Shown: positions 1 through 7,691 of the stretch, piece by piece
Position numbering within the stretch: the first letter of the stretch is position 1
Layout of the letters: each line of letters starts with the position of its first letter
Source: Abyssisolibacter fermentans
GTDB taxonomy: Bacteria > Bacillota > Clostridia > Tissierellales > MCWD3
Assembly (NCBI RefSeq): GCF_001559865.1
Contig: NZ_LOHE01000070.1
Span: forward strand, 1-32,308
Reading direction: 5' to 3'
Length of the DNA stretch: 32,308 nt
The notes under the pieces: model-generated
The model's input: only the letters and a program-made list of their open reading frames with translations
Told to the model about the DNA's origin: nothing
The model's database searches: none
Made by a program: the position numbers and the translations under genes

Positions 1-201
1 AAACAGCAAACATCATAATAGTATTATAGCCTTTTCTCCCCTTATTAGAATATCTAGCAGTCAAGCTAGAAAAATTTAATCCTCCAGTATTTTTTTAAGG
101 GAATAGACTGGGTCGGTGGCTGGTAATCCTATTTGATACAGATTAAAGTTAATTACCTGTTGCCCTTTCTCAAAAAATTCATTATAATAGATATTATTCA
201 T
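1..201 (-). pseudogene. N-terminal fragment of a transposase, frameshifted and cut by the window edge
   Basis: Reading the minus strand from an ATG at 201 gives a 41-residue stretch starting MNNIYYNEFF and containing INFNLYQIGLPATDPVYSLK, then a stop at 76-78. One frame over, from about position 79, the reading continues as LNFSSLTARYSNKGRKGYNT followed by IMMFAV up to the window edge. The two halves join into one continuous transposase N-terminus if a single base is restored near 79-80. The pattern (LP..DPVYSLKK.LEDL.FS.L...YS.KGR.GYN.IMMFAV) resembles the N-terminal part of IS1182-like transposases of clostridia; the family name is from memory and not certain. A one-base deletion makes this copy inactive unless recoded. 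The rest of the element is outside the window. Confidence 0.72.
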
Positions 202-232
202 GGTAATTACATTATACAATGTAACGGGAAGA

Positions 233-260
233 AGATGGTTATTTTTGACCATCTTTTTTC
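233..260 (+). terminator. Intrinsic-terminator-like hairpin
   Basis: AGATGGT (233-239) pairs with ACCATCT (248-254) and is followed on the plus strand by a long T-rich run. No plus-strand gene is seen upstream, so it may belong to the end of the neighbouring insertion-sequence remnant rather than terminate a gene. Confidence 0.5.
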
Positions 261-294
261 TTTTTTTAAATAAATTTTATTTTTAATTAAAAAA

Positions 295-334
295 TCAGTA
301 TAACTCTTACAGTGATGAGTCATACTGACTTTTT
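295..334. terminator. Bidirectional terminator hairpin downstream of ridA
   Basis: A 12-base stem, TCAGTATAACTC (295-306) with GAGTCATACTGA (317-328), has one mismatch and a 10-base loop. It carries T-runs on both strands: TTTTTT after 328 on plus, and the complement of the A-run at 289-294 on minus. It lies about 95 bases past the ridA stop and is the most likely end of the ridA transcript. Confidence 0.65.
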
Positions 335-423
335 TATATAACTATTTCCCGACAGCTCCCTTTAATAGTTCGTTATCTTTTAACATTCCTATTTATTATT
401 TTCACAATAAACTTAAAGTAAAA

Positions 424-801
424 TTACTCTATAACAGCTATTGCTTCTATTTCAACATTTGCACCTAATGGTAATTTACCAATTTGTACGCAAGATCTAG
501 CTGGTTTGTGATCTTTGAAATATTGTCCATATATTTCATTGATTTGTCCAAATTGAGCCATATCTTGAATAAATACAGTTGTTTTAACAACATTCTCTAA
601 TTTAGCACCAGCTTCTTCTAATACAGCCTTTAAGTTTTCTAAAGATTGACGAGCTTCTGCTTGGATATCGCCTTCAACAAGTTTTCCTGTTGCAGGATCT
701 AGTGGTATTTGTCCTGATGTGAATACCATGTTTCCTACTTTCATTCCTTGTGAATAAGGTCCTACTGCATTTGGTGCTTTTTCTGTATAAATTACGTTCA
801 T
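424..801 (-). CDS. ridA: RidA family enamine/imine deaminase
   Basis: This 125-residue protein is full length for the RidA (YjgF/YER057c/UK114) family. Family members hydrolyse reactive enamine/imine intermediates such as 2-aminoacrylate, which pyridoxal-phosphate enzymes produce, and so protect those enzymes. The sequence has the expected N-terminus ([11 protein letters not shown]), the central [13 protein letters not shown] segment, and the C-terminal [20 protein letters not shown] motif. The Arg of that motif is the substrate carboxylate-binding residue in the family. The ATG start follows AGGAGGTTATAATA. The gene has its own promoter-like sequence and lies downstream of a YheO-like regulator on the same strand, which may respond to the same metabolism (inference). 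Soluble, and a trimer in the family. Confidence 0.95.
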   Translation of the reverse strand: MNVIYTEKAPNAVGPYSQGMKVGNMVFTSGQIPLDPATGKLVEGDIQAEARQSLENLKAVLEEAGAKLENVVKTTVFIQDMAQFGQINEIYGQYFKDHKPARSCVQIGKLPLGANVEIEAIAVIE

Positions 802-846
802 TATTATAACCTCCTATGTATTTAAATTAATAGTTTATCACTTTAT

Positions 847-874
847 AGTATACCATTTTTATTAGATAAAACAA
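847..874 (-). promoter_or_regulatory. Probable sigma-A promoter of ridA
   Basis: On the minus strand TTGTTT (869-874) is followed after 16 bases by TATACT (847-852), with TG one base upstream of the -10 (extended -10 type). It lies about 45 bases before the ridA ATG. Confidence 0.5.
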
Positions 875-893
875 GCAAATTATTAAAATTTCT

Positions 894-920
894 GTGCCGA
901 TTCTTTTTTTGAATCGGCAC
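894..920 (-). terminator. Perfect hairpin downstream of the YheO-like regulator
   Basis: GTGCCGATTC (894-903) and GAATCGGCAC (911-920) form a perfect 10-bp stem around seven T residues. It lies about 75 bases past the regulator stop and just before the ridA promoter. The run after the stem on the minus strand (AGAAATTTT) is only weakly T-rich. It may be a terminator or an operator-like palindrome. Confidence 0.5.
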
Positions 921-994
921 AATTTTAGCAAATAGCTAAATTTTATTCGAGTAAATTACTTACTCTTAAAACGAAATGAGATGAATTCTTTATT

Positions 995-1645
995 TTATCT
1001 GCCTTCAGCCCTTATTTCATCTAGATAATTATAAACAGTATATCTTGATACACATAAAACTTCTGCTACATATTCTACTGCACCTTTTATCAAAAAAGTT
1101 CCTTTTTCATCTAGCTGTTTTACTATATTTACTTTTTCATCTTTATTAAGATATGCTATTGGCTTTCCTAAACTACTTAAAACTTTTTCAACAACTGAAT
1201 AAAGAATATCATTAATGTTATTACTATAAGTTTCTTCTTCCTTTTCCATACTATCCTCAAGAGTTTCAACCATTTCATTTATAACTTTTTTTGCTACTAC
1301 AAACTCTGTTATATCATAATTAATACACATACATCCTACTACTTTATCTTTTTCATCTTTTATGAAAATAGTCGATGACTTCAAGGTTCTACCATCCGAA
1401 GTAACTGTTTTATATTTTATTAAATCATTTTCATACTCTTTATTTCTGACTGCCTTAAGTCCTCTTTCGGTTAAGGGGCTTCCTAATTCTCTCTCTGTAA
1501 CATGTCCGTTTACAATAGCAATAACCGATTTTCGAGGGTCTATTAAATCATGTAAAACAACTTCACAATTCTGCCCAAAGGTTTTTGCTATACCCTGTAT
1601 TATAGGAATCATATTTTTTAAAATAGGATGAATGTCTTTATTCAT
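995..1645 (-). CDS. YheO-like PAS / DauR-like HTH transcriptional regulator
   Basis: A 216-residue predicted DNA-binding regulator. The first ~120 residues (HPILKNMIPIIQGIAKTFG, CEVVLHDL, VGCMCINYDIT) match the YheO-like PAS domain. The last ~60 residues (KGAVEYVAEVLCVSRYTVYN) form a C-terminal helix-turn-helix of the DauR type. Family members sense small metabolites; the ligand here is unknown. I place the start at ATG 1645, where GAGGTGAT lies six bases upstream. A GTG three codons earlier overlaps that ribosome site and is unlikely. The gene begins 13 bases past the leuS stop, so it is probably co-transcribed with leuS, and it precedes ridA. A role controlling ridA or amino-acid catabolism is inference. 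Confidence 0.85.
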   Translation of the reverse strand: MNKDIHPILKNMIPIIQGIAKTFGQNCEVVLHDLIDPRKSVIAIVNGHVTERELGSPLTERGLKAVRNKEYENDLIKYKTVTSDGRTLKSSTIFIKDEKDKVVGCMCINYDITEFVVAKKVINEMVETLEDSMEKEEETYSNNINDILYSVVEKVLSSLGKPIAYLNKDEKVNIVKQLDEKGTFLIKGAVEYVAEVLCVSRYTVYNYLDEIRAEGR

Positions 1646-1658
1646 AAATATCACCTCA

Positions 1659-4127
1659 TCATTTAATAACTATATTCACAAGTTTGTTAGGAATTGCTAT
1701 AACTTTAACTATCTGTTTTCCTTGTATGAATTTTTGTATTTTATCATTTTCTAGAGCTATTTTTTCAAGGGCAGCTTTATCTATTCCACTAGCTACATCT
1801 AGTTTTACTCTAACCTTTCCATTTACCTGCACTACTATGTTAACTGTATCTTTAACGATTGCTTTTTCATCATATTCAAGCCATTTTTGATCATGTATAC
1901 TTTCTTTATTACCAAGCATGTTCCATAATTCTTCTGTTATAAATGGTGCAAATGGTGCTAACGTTATTAATATTGTGTCTATAGCTTTAGATAGCAATAT
2001 ATTTCTTACTTCTTCATTACCTTCTACTTCTTTATATTTATAAGTTTCATTAACAAGAGTCATTATACTACTAATAGCTGTATTAAAATTAAATCTCTTT
2101 TCAATATCAATTGTAACCTTCTTAATAGCATTATTTATAGAATATCTCATCTCTTTGTCAGTATTATCTAGCTTAGTCATGTCTAAATCATCTTGTTTGT
2201 TGTATCTATCTACTGATTCTTCAACTAGTCTATAAACTCTATTTAAAAATCTATAACAACCCTCTACACCTTGGTCACTCCATTCTAAGTCTCTTTCCGG
2301 TGGAGCGGCGAATAATACGAATAATCTAGCTGTATCTGCTCCATAATTATCAATTATTTCTTTAGGACTTACAACATTTCCTTTAGATTTTGACATCTTT
2401 GCTCCATCTTTTAATACCATACCTTGTGTAAGAAGATTTTCAAAAGGTTCATCTACTGGTGATACACCTATATCATACATGAATTTTGTAAAGAAACGAG
2501 CGTATAATAGATGTAGTATGGCGTGTTCAACTCCTCCAATATATTGATCAACCTTCATCCAATAATTAGCCTTTTCTTCATCAAAAATTTTCTCATTATT
2601 ATTTGCATCTGTATATCTTAAGAAATACCAAGATGAATCTACAAAGGTATCCATTGTATCACTTTCTCTTCTAGCAGGTTTACCACACTTAGGACATGTA
2701 GTGTTAATAAATTCTTCACATCCTTCTAGTGGAGAACCTTTAGTACCTTTAAATTCTACTGTTTTTGGATGTAATACAGGTAGTTGATCTTCAGGTACAG
2801 GTACAACTCCACAGTCTTCACAATAAATCATTGGTATTGGTGTTCCCCAAAATCTTTGTCTTGATATTAACCAATCTCTTAATCTAAAGTTTATTGTTTT
2901 CTTTCCAATACCTGCACTTTCTATATAATCAATTATTTCTTTTATAGCAACACTTGCTTTAATGCCGTCATACTTTCCTGAATTTATCATAACTCCATCG
3001 CCAGTATAAGGCTCATTAAGCTCACCTTTTACTTCATCAGAAGTAATAACTTGCTTGATTTCAATATCATACTTCTTAGCAAAATCAAAATCCCTTTGAT
3101 CATGAGCTGGTACAGCCATTATAGCTCCGGTACCATAATCAATCAATACATAATTTGCAATATATATTGGTATTTGTTTTTCAGTTAAAGGATTTATCGC
3201 GTATCTACCTATAAATACACCTTCTTTTTCAGTATCAGTAGATGTTCTTTCTATTTCTGATAAGTGGTGCATTTTTTCTATAAATGTATTTACGGTTTCT
3301 TCATACTCAGAGCCTGATACTAATTCCTTAACATATGGATGCTCTGGTGCCAAGACCATATAAGTAGCTCCATAGATAGTATCAGGTCTAGTTGTAAATA
3401 CCTTTAATGCTTTATCTGAATCAGCTATTTTAAAATCTACTTCAGCACCCTCACTTCTACCAATCCAGTTTTTTTGCATTATTTTAACTTTCTCTGGCCA
3501 TCCTTCTAGTTTCTCAATATCATCAAGTAATTTCTGTGCATAATCTGTAATTTTAAAATACCATTGATCAAGTTCTTTTTTTGTTACTGCTGTATCACAT
3601 CTCTCACATAACCCATTTACAACCTGCTCATTTGCTAAAACAGTTTTACATGAAGGGCACCAATTAACTGCATAATTTTTCTTATAAGCTAATCCTTTAT
3701 TATAAAATTGTAAGAATAACCACTGTGTCCATTTGTAATAATCTTGATCACATGTAACAGCCTCTCTCTCCCAATCATAAGCTAATCCCAATTCTTTTAA
3801 TTGTACTTCCATTTCTTTAATATTTTCATTTGTCCATTTATCTGGATGAACACCATGTTTTATAGCTGCATTTTCAGCTGGTAATCCAAATGCGTCAAAT
3901 CCCATTGGATGTAGAACATTATATCCTTTCATATTTTTAAATCTAGCAACTACATCACCAATCGAATAGTTTCTTACATGTCCCATATGAATTTTCCCTG
4001 ATGGATATGGAAACATCTCTAATTGATAAAATTTTTCTTTTGATTTGTCTTCTTTAGTTTTGAATACATTTTTTTCATCCCATGCTTTATTCCATTTTTT
4101 CTCTATTTTTCCGAAATTATATGGCAT
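1659..4127 (-). CDS. leuS: Leucyl-tRNA synthetase
   Basis: This 822-residue class Ia aminoacyl-tRNA synthetase is normal bacterial length and attaches leucine to tRNA-Leu in the cytoplasm. The ATP-binding HIGH-type motif is HMGH at residues 47-50 (in [16 protein letters not shown]), and KMSKS is at residues 577-581. Between them lie the zinc-type cysteine cluster ([17 protein letters not shown]), the CP1 editing domain with [13 protein letters not shown] and [13 protein letters not shown], and a second CxxC pair ([17 protein letters not shown]). The C-terminal VQVNGKVR segment is also typical. The ATG follows AGGAGGGATATT. A T-box leader lies more than 500 bases upstream, separated from the gene by a structured repeat element. 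The YheO-like regulator follows after 13 bases. Confidence 0.98.
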   Translation of the reverse strand: MPYNFGKIEKKWNKAWDEKNVFKTKEDKSKEKFYQLEMFPYPSGKIHMGHVRNYSIGDVVARFKNMKGYNVLHPMGFDAFGLPAENAAIKHGVHPDKWTNENIKEMEVQLKELGLAYDWEREAVTCDQDYYKWTQWLFLQFYNKGLAYKKNYAVNWCPSCKTVLANEQVVNGLCERCDTAVTKKELDQWYFKITDYAQKLLDDIEKLEGWPEKVKIMQKNWIGRSEGAEVDFKIADSDKALKVFTTRPDTIYGATYMVLAPEHPYVKELVSGSEYEETVNTFIEKMHHLSEIERTSTDTEKEGVFIGRYAINPLTEKQIPIYIANYVLIDYGTGAIMAVPAHDQRDFDFAKKYDIEIKQVITSDEVKGELNEPYTGDGVMINSGKYDGIKASVAIKEIIDYIESAGIGKKTINFRLRDWLISRQRFWGTPIPMIYCEDCGVVPVPEDQLPVLHPKTVEFKGTKGSPLEGCEEFINTTCPKCGKPARRESDTMDTFVDSSWYFLRYTDANNNEKIFDEEKANYWMKVDQYIGGVEHAILHLLYARFFTKFMYDIGVSPVDEPFENLLTQGMVLKDGAKMSKSKGNVVSPKEIIDNYGADTARLFVLFAAPPERDLEWSDQGVEGCYRFLNRVYRLVEESVDRYNKQDDLDMTKLDNTDKEMRYSINNAIKKVTIDIEKRFNFNTAISSIMTLVNETYKYKEVEGNEEVRNILLSKAIDTILITLAPFAPFITEELWNMLGNKESIHDQKWLEYDEKAIVKDTVNIVVQVNGKVRVKLDVASGIDKAALEKIALENDKIQKFIQGKQIVKVIAIPNKLVNIVIK

Positions 4128-4184
4128 AATATCCCTCCTATTGTTTTTAATAAATGGTTAGTTGTAAAAACTACCAATATAGTT

Positions 4185-4376
4185 ACTAGGTAAACATCTA
4201 ATGTTTCTTTGAAAGCGTGACTTCAAGAGTTCGTTTCTTTATCGCCTTTAAGTAGAGAAACAAAATCTACGATTTTGAGTGAATCACTTACTGCTAGGAA
4301 CGCAGTGAGTAGTGAGTTTCTTATCTACTAAAAGAAACGGGCTCTTGTCTGAACCGTCAAAGATTATACACATATT
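4185..4376. repeat. Structured dispersed element, copy B (in the leuS leader)
   Basis: Its two ends match the element at 29131-29252. The left end shares ACTAGG.AA...ATCT then GTTTCTTTG, GTGA and TTCAA; the right end shares TTGTCTGAACC followed by CAA and ATT. An inner stem pairs CAAGAGTTCGTTTC (4224-4237) with GAAACGGGCTCTTG (4333-4346) using two G-T wobbles. Inside are nested hairpins: ACTTACTGC with GCAGTGAGT, and a TAGTAGA-type arm. The loop word ATCGC-(C/T)-TTTA is also shared with the other copy. The outer inverted repeat, perfect in copy A, is decayed here. It lies between the T-box terminator and leuS, so leuS read-through transcripts would carry its minus-strand form. Whether it is a small mobile repeat or a non-coding RNA cannot be decided here. 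Confidence 0.7.
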
Positions 4377-4631
4377 GAAAAAACTATATGATAACGTGTA
4401 GAGATGGTTCCCCTCACCAAAAACTTATGAGCTAAACATTAAAGTCATCCACATTTTTTATATTTTAGTTTTGCAACTGCCTATTTTAAATAAACTATAA
4501 CATTCTAACAAAGTCCGTCCTCACTCAATAGACTTATGAACTTACACTATTTGGTTGAAACTCCTACTCATTTTATTCTTATGAGTAAGCGATTCACACC
4601 TAATTAAGATTTATGTCTTCTACTTGAAATC
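4377..4631. other. Intergenic stretch between the structured element and the T-box
   Basis: There is no ORF with a ribosome site. The only clear structure is a small hairpin, TACTCAT (4565-4571) with ATGAGTA (4581-4587). The stretch adds to an unusually long distance between the T-box and leuS. Confidence 0.5.
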
Positions 4632-4845
4632 AAAAAAGCCTCTCATCCCTTAGTATAGGGACGAGAGGTTTTTCCCGCGGTACCACCCTTATTAGCCTTT
4701 CGGCTCGCTTAGGTAGTCTTTTAATGGTGACTAGCCAATATATCTAAATACTCAAAGCAAGTTCGAAAGATTATTTTATCAGTTTCCACCAACCACTGAT
4801 TCTCTATAAAAACAATACATTTCTACTAATCTTTAGCGATATATT
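4632..4845 (-). promoter_or_regulatory. T-box riboswitch leader (upstream of leuS)
   Basis: Reading the minus strand, the T-box core AGGGTGGTACCGCGGG lies at 4674-4689. It is followed by a terminator (stem 4639-4668, CCTCTCGTCCCT paired with AGGGATGAGAGG) and a TTTTTT run. Upstream are the Stem I landmarks: AGTAGAA, AGAGA, the GGTTGGTGGAAAC apical loop and GAAC...CTTTGAG. The 5' edge of Stem I is near 4838-4845, and the transcript start may be further right. T-boxes bind uncharged tRNA by specifier-anticodon pairing and then allow read-through into the synthetase gene. The specifier region reads CTTTCGAAC (4761-4769), which permits UUC/UUU (Phe) or CUU (Leu). The antiterminator base (TGGT) fits a tRNA with A73, true of both tRNAs. 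Confidence 0.93.
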
Positions 4846-4980
4846 AAATCTTGATTGTTTATTCATACCTACAAACAAGATTAAATAGTCATAATATATA
4901 AGGTGTGTTTATATTTATAAAAAGAATTATATTAGACTTAAAGTTCCCTTAAAATTGTAATTAAAGACATTATACAGATT

Positions 4981-5334
4981 TTATATGATATTGTCAATAT
5001 CAATATTTTCTGCATCTACCCAAAGTCTGTCTAAATTATAAAAATCCCTATCTTCTTTATGAAATATATGTACTACTACGTCTCCTAAGTCCATCAAAAT
5101 CCACCTACCACTCCTATAACCTTCAATATTTAATACATTAAATTCATTATCTTTCATCTTTCTTTCTACTTCATCTGATGCTGATTGTACCTGTCTTTCA
5201 TTATTGGCACTACAAATCAAGAAATAATCAGCTATTGAGCTTAATTCGGAAATATCTAACAATTTAATATCGAATGTTTTTTTATTTTGAACAGCTTCTA
5301 TTGCTTCCTTCAACATATGCTTAATCTTTGCCAC
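4981..5334 (-). CDS. rsfS: Ribosomal silencing factor RsfS (DUF143)
   Basis: 117 residues, full length for the RsfS/YbeB/DUF143 family. The family binds ribosomal protein L14 on the 50S subunit and blocks subunit joining under starvation. The diagnostic segments are present: LLDISELSSIADYFLICSAN, the central RSGRWILMDLGDVVVHIF, and DFYNLDRLW near the end. The start is GTG, chosen because AGGAGG lies seven bases upstream. It follows nadD and yqeK in the usual order with short gaps, and the T-box and leuS come next, a common clostridial arrangement. Confidence 0.95.
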   Translation of the reverse strand: MAKIKHMLKEAIEAVQNKKTFDIKLLDISELSSIADYFLICSANNERQVQSASDEVERKMKDNEFNVLNIEGYRSGRWILMDLGDVVVHIFHKEDRDFYNLDRLWVDAENIDIDNII

Positions 5335-5363
5335 TTAATAACCTCCTAATTATTGTTTATTCA

Positions 5364-5945
5364 TTATATGTACGAAATATTATTTTGTAACAGATAGTTT
5401 CTAGCTTCTACAGTACGTATGTGTAAGTATTGATTTTTTTGTATTAAAAATTTTATAGTATTATCTAATGCTTTTAATATAGCTAAATCTAAATCTCTAA
5501 ATGAAAGTTTCCTTATTTCTTCTACTCCGCAAAAGTCTCTAGCAGGCTCAATATAATCAGCTAAAAATACTATTTTTTCAAGTCTACTCATATTTTCTCT
5601 TCCAGTTGTATGATATCTTATAGCATTTATTATATCCATATCTTTTATATCATATATATTTTTTGCTATACAAGCTCCTAGTTCTGCATGCATAAGTTCC
5701 TTTGTATCTTTAAAATAATCATTTCGTATTATACCAAATTTTTTTGCGTTTTTCAATAATAATTCATCGTCTATAAACCTACCGCAATCATGTAATAAAC
5801 CAGCAATCTCAGCTTTTTTCTCATCTTCTCTATGAACTATTGCTAATCTTTTTGCAGTATCCATAACTCTGACAGAATGATCAAACCTCTTACCGCCAAT
5901 ATCTTTAATTAATTGATCTTTATATTTTTGAATTAATTCATACAT
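5364..5945 (-). CDS. yqeK: YqeK family HD-domain hydrolase
   Basis: 193 residues. The HD-domain metal ligands are visible: His in FDHSVRVMDTAKRLA, the HD pair in GLLHDCGRF, His in HAELGA, and IRYHTTGRENMS followed by IVFLADYIEPAR. YqeK proteins are HD phosphohydrolases; members have been reported as diadenosine tetraphosphate (Ap4A) hydrolases, so this one may remove such alarmone-like dinucleotides. The ATG follows GGGGAGTTAAAA. It sits between nadD and rsfS with 27- and 29-base gaps, clearly one transcription unit. Confidence 0.92.
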   Translation of the reverse strand: MYELIQKYKDQLIKDIGGKRFDHSVRVMDTAKRLAIVHREDEKKAEIAGLLHDCGRFIDDELLLKNAKKFGIIRNDYFKDTKELMHAELGACIAKNIYDIKDMDIINAIRYHTTGRENMSRLEKIVFLADYIEPARDFCGVEEIRKLSFRDLDLAILKALDNTIKFLIQKNQYLHIRTVEARNYLLQNNISYI

Positions 5946-5972
5946 TTTTAACTCCCCTATTATTATCCCAGA

Positions 5973-6575
5973 TTATTTATATAGTCCATATTTGTAAATG
6001 TAATTTCTAACAGCTTCAGGCAATAAATATCTTATGCTACAGTCTTTTTTAACTCTATCTCTAATCTCAGTAGAAGATATTTGTAGAGAAGTAGTAGACA
6101 TTTCATAAATCTTTGTATTATACTCTTTTTCTAATCTCTCTATTTCTTTTTCCATGTCTTTAAATTCAAAACCAGGTCTTGTAGCCGCAATAAATTTGCA
6201 TTCATTTATTAATTGACCTATATTTTTCCATGTTGATAGCTGCAAAAGAGCATCTGCTCCAGTTATAAAGTAAAATTCCTTTACTCCAGTCCTTAATTTC
6301 TTTAACTCTTTCACCGTATCAATAGTGTAACTGATTTCTTTTTTATCTAATTCTATAGTTGATACTTCAAAATACGGATTAGAACCTGTCGCAATTAAAG
6401 CCATTGCATACCTATGTATTGACTGAGTTATGTTTGAGTTATTTTTATGTGGTGGCAAGCCAGTTGGCATAAATATTATCTTATCTAGATTTAATCTTGT
6501 CCTAACTTCTTCAGCTACAAACAAATGACCAAAATGTATAGGGTCGAAAGTTCCACCCATAATTCCACATCTCAT
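5973..6575 (-). CDS. nadD: Nicotinate-nucleotide adenylyltransferase
   Basis: 200 residues, normal for NadD, which adenylates nicotinate mononucleotide to deamido-NAD in NAD biosynthesis. The nucleotidyltransferase signature GGTFDPIHFGHL is at residues 7-18, followed by FMPTGLPPHKN and by the C-terminal ISSTEIRDRVK motif, which binds ATP phosphates. The ATG is preceded by AAGGGGTGATTTAAA. A promoter-like sequence lies about 40 bases upstream, so nadD probably starts the nadD-yqeK-rsfS operon. Confidence 0.96.
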   Translation of the reverse strand: MRCGIMGGTFDPIHFGHLFVAEEVRTRLNLDKIIFMPTGLPPHKNNSNITQSIHRYAMALIATGSNPYFEVSTIELDKKEISYTIDTVKELKKLRTGVKEFYFITGADALLQLSTWKNIGQLINECKFIAATRPGFEFKDMEKEIERLEKEYNTKIYEMSTTSLQISSTEIRDRVKKDCSIRYLLPEAVRNYIYKYGLYK

Positions 6576-6616
6576 TTTAAATCACCCCTTATCTAAGGAT
6601 CAATTTGTACCTTATC

Positions 6617-6644
6617 ATTATATAATATTTTGTCAAATATCCAA
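6617..6644 (-). promoter_or_regulatory. Probable sigma-A promoter of nadD-yqeK-rsfS
   Basis: On the minus strand TTGGAT (6639-6644) is followed after 16 bases by a perfect TATAAT (6617-6622), placing a start point about 35 bases before nadD. Confidence 0.55.
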
Positions 6645-6896
6645 AGGTTTAACCATGATTATTTATATCCATTTATTAATGAACCACCATCTTGTAATTA
6701 TTTTTTTACTCACAAAGCCTGACTCTAAAGAAATCAAACCAATAAATTCTTTAGAAGCTACATGGCATTTTGGGACCACGACATTGATACCTATATTTTT
6801 TCATCCACATACAATCAATAAAATATAAACGTCTCTGTAGAAAGCTTTCGCACAAAAACATTGAGCCACTCTTCCCTCAAAAATTTACCTTAGCTA
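6645..6896. other. Intergenic stretch with one perfect inverted repeat
   Basis: No ORF with a ribosome site is visible between nadD and the small gene at 6933. A perfect 9-bp inverted repeat, TCTAAAGAA (6724-6732) and TTCTTTAGA (6747-6755), lies in the middle with no T-run after it. Confidence 0.45.
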
Positions 6897-6925
6897 TAAA
6901 ATAAATGGGACAGAAGTTCCGTCCC
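6897..6925 (-). terminator. Terminator of the small ORF
   Basis: On the minus strand GGGACGGA and TCTGTCCC (within 6907-6925) form a strong stem with one G-T wobble, followed by ATTTATTTTAT. It starts seven bases past the stop of the 63-residue gene. Confidence 0.75.
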
Positions 6926-6932
6926 TTAAAGT

Positions 6933-7124
6933 TTAATTACTATCTATATAGTCTTTAATTTTTTTGATTTCTTTCTTATCTGAACAAGTAAGCTCATTAC
7001 TAATTTCTTCTTCAAAATTTTTAAAATAAGCCTTAAAGTCCTTAACTCCCTTATGATCATATTTAATGCATCTGAAGCCTTTATTCATTAGTTCTTTGAC
7101 CTTATTAAGCTTTTGATCTTTCAC
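6933..7124 (-). CDS. Small hypothetical protein (63 residues)
   Basis: Starting from GTG at 7124, with AAGGAG eight bases upstream, this encodes a small, highly charged, lysine-rich soluble protein (MKDQKLNKVKELMNKGFRCI... ending KKIKDYIDSN). An upstream GTT/ATT-rich extension of the same frame has no ribosome site and looks untranslated. A strong terminator follows immediately, so this is a short independent gene. It interrupts the usual obgE-yhbY-nadD order. I recognise no family. Two cysteines (residues ~19 and ~47) are the only special residues. Confidence 0.6.
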   Translation of the reverse strand: MKDQKLNKVKELMNKGFRCIKYDHKGVKDFKAYFKNFEEEISNELTCSDKKEIKKIKDYIDSN

Positions 7125-7197
7125 ATTAACAACTCCTTCAAACGATATATTAATTATTATATATATCATTATTCAAAGGAGATTGTTTTATACTTAC

Positions 7198-7341
7198 TTA
7201 AACCCAGATTATTCATAGAAAATTAAATACTCTACTTCATCTTTCTGTTTAGAAGATATCCATTAAATTCTCGACATACCATCTGGGTTAAAGCTTAATT
7301 AATTTGAACTCCTCATATCAAAAGTTGTATTGACCAACTTT
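7198..7341. repeat. Inverted repeat and hairpin downstream of yhbY
   Basis: AACCCAGAT (7201-7209) and ATCTGGGTT (7281-7289) can close a ~90-base structure. A second hairpin, AAAGTTG (7321-7327) with CAACTTT (7335-7341), lies about 37 bases past the yhbY stop. On the minus strand it is followed by only a short T-run, so it may be a weak terminator of the ribosomal/obg operon. Confidence 0.45.
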
Positions 7342-7377
7342 AAAACTTATATATAGTGTTATATATTGTAACATTTT

Positions 7378-7671
7378 TTAATTTGGTAATTCAATTTTTT
7401 TGTTTTCTTCTGATTCTCTATAAATAACAAATTTACTTCCAATACTTTGAACAAATTCTGCATTTACTCTATCAGCTACTTCATTAGCAGCTTCCTTTGT
7501 ATCTAAGAAACTATTATTTAATACCTTAATTTTTATTAATTCTCTAGCTTCTAAAGCTTCTTCAACTTGATTTATAAAAGCCTCTGTTATACCATTTTTC
7601 CCTAATTGAAAAATAGAATCTATATTATTAGCTATTTTCTTTAGATAGCTTCTTTGTTTTCCAGTTATCAT
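7378..7671 (-). CDS. yhbY: YhbY family RNA-binding protein (CRM domain)
   Basis: 97 residues, the usual size of the single CRM-domain YhbY proteins. These associate with the 50S ribosomal precursor and assist its assembly. The start is typical (MITGKQRSYLKKIANNI), the GxxG-type loop is LGKNGI, and the second half (EALEARELIKIKVLNNS) matches the family. The ATG is preceded by GGGAGGTAGCAAAAA. It follows obgE after 20 bases, as in many Firmicutes, which fits a shared ribosome-assembly role. Confidence 0.93.
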   Translation of the reverse strand: MITGKQRSYLKKIANNIDSIFQLGKNGITEAFINQVEEALEARELIKIKVLNNSFLDTKEAANEVADRVNAEFVQSIGSKFVIYRESEENKKIELPN

Positions 7672-7691
7672 TTTTTGCTACCTCCCATATT

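Noticed and set aside
6724-6755. Perfect inverted repeat as a terminator
   Set aside because: No T-run follows on either strand and it is not next to a gene end; it is listed only as a feature of the gap.
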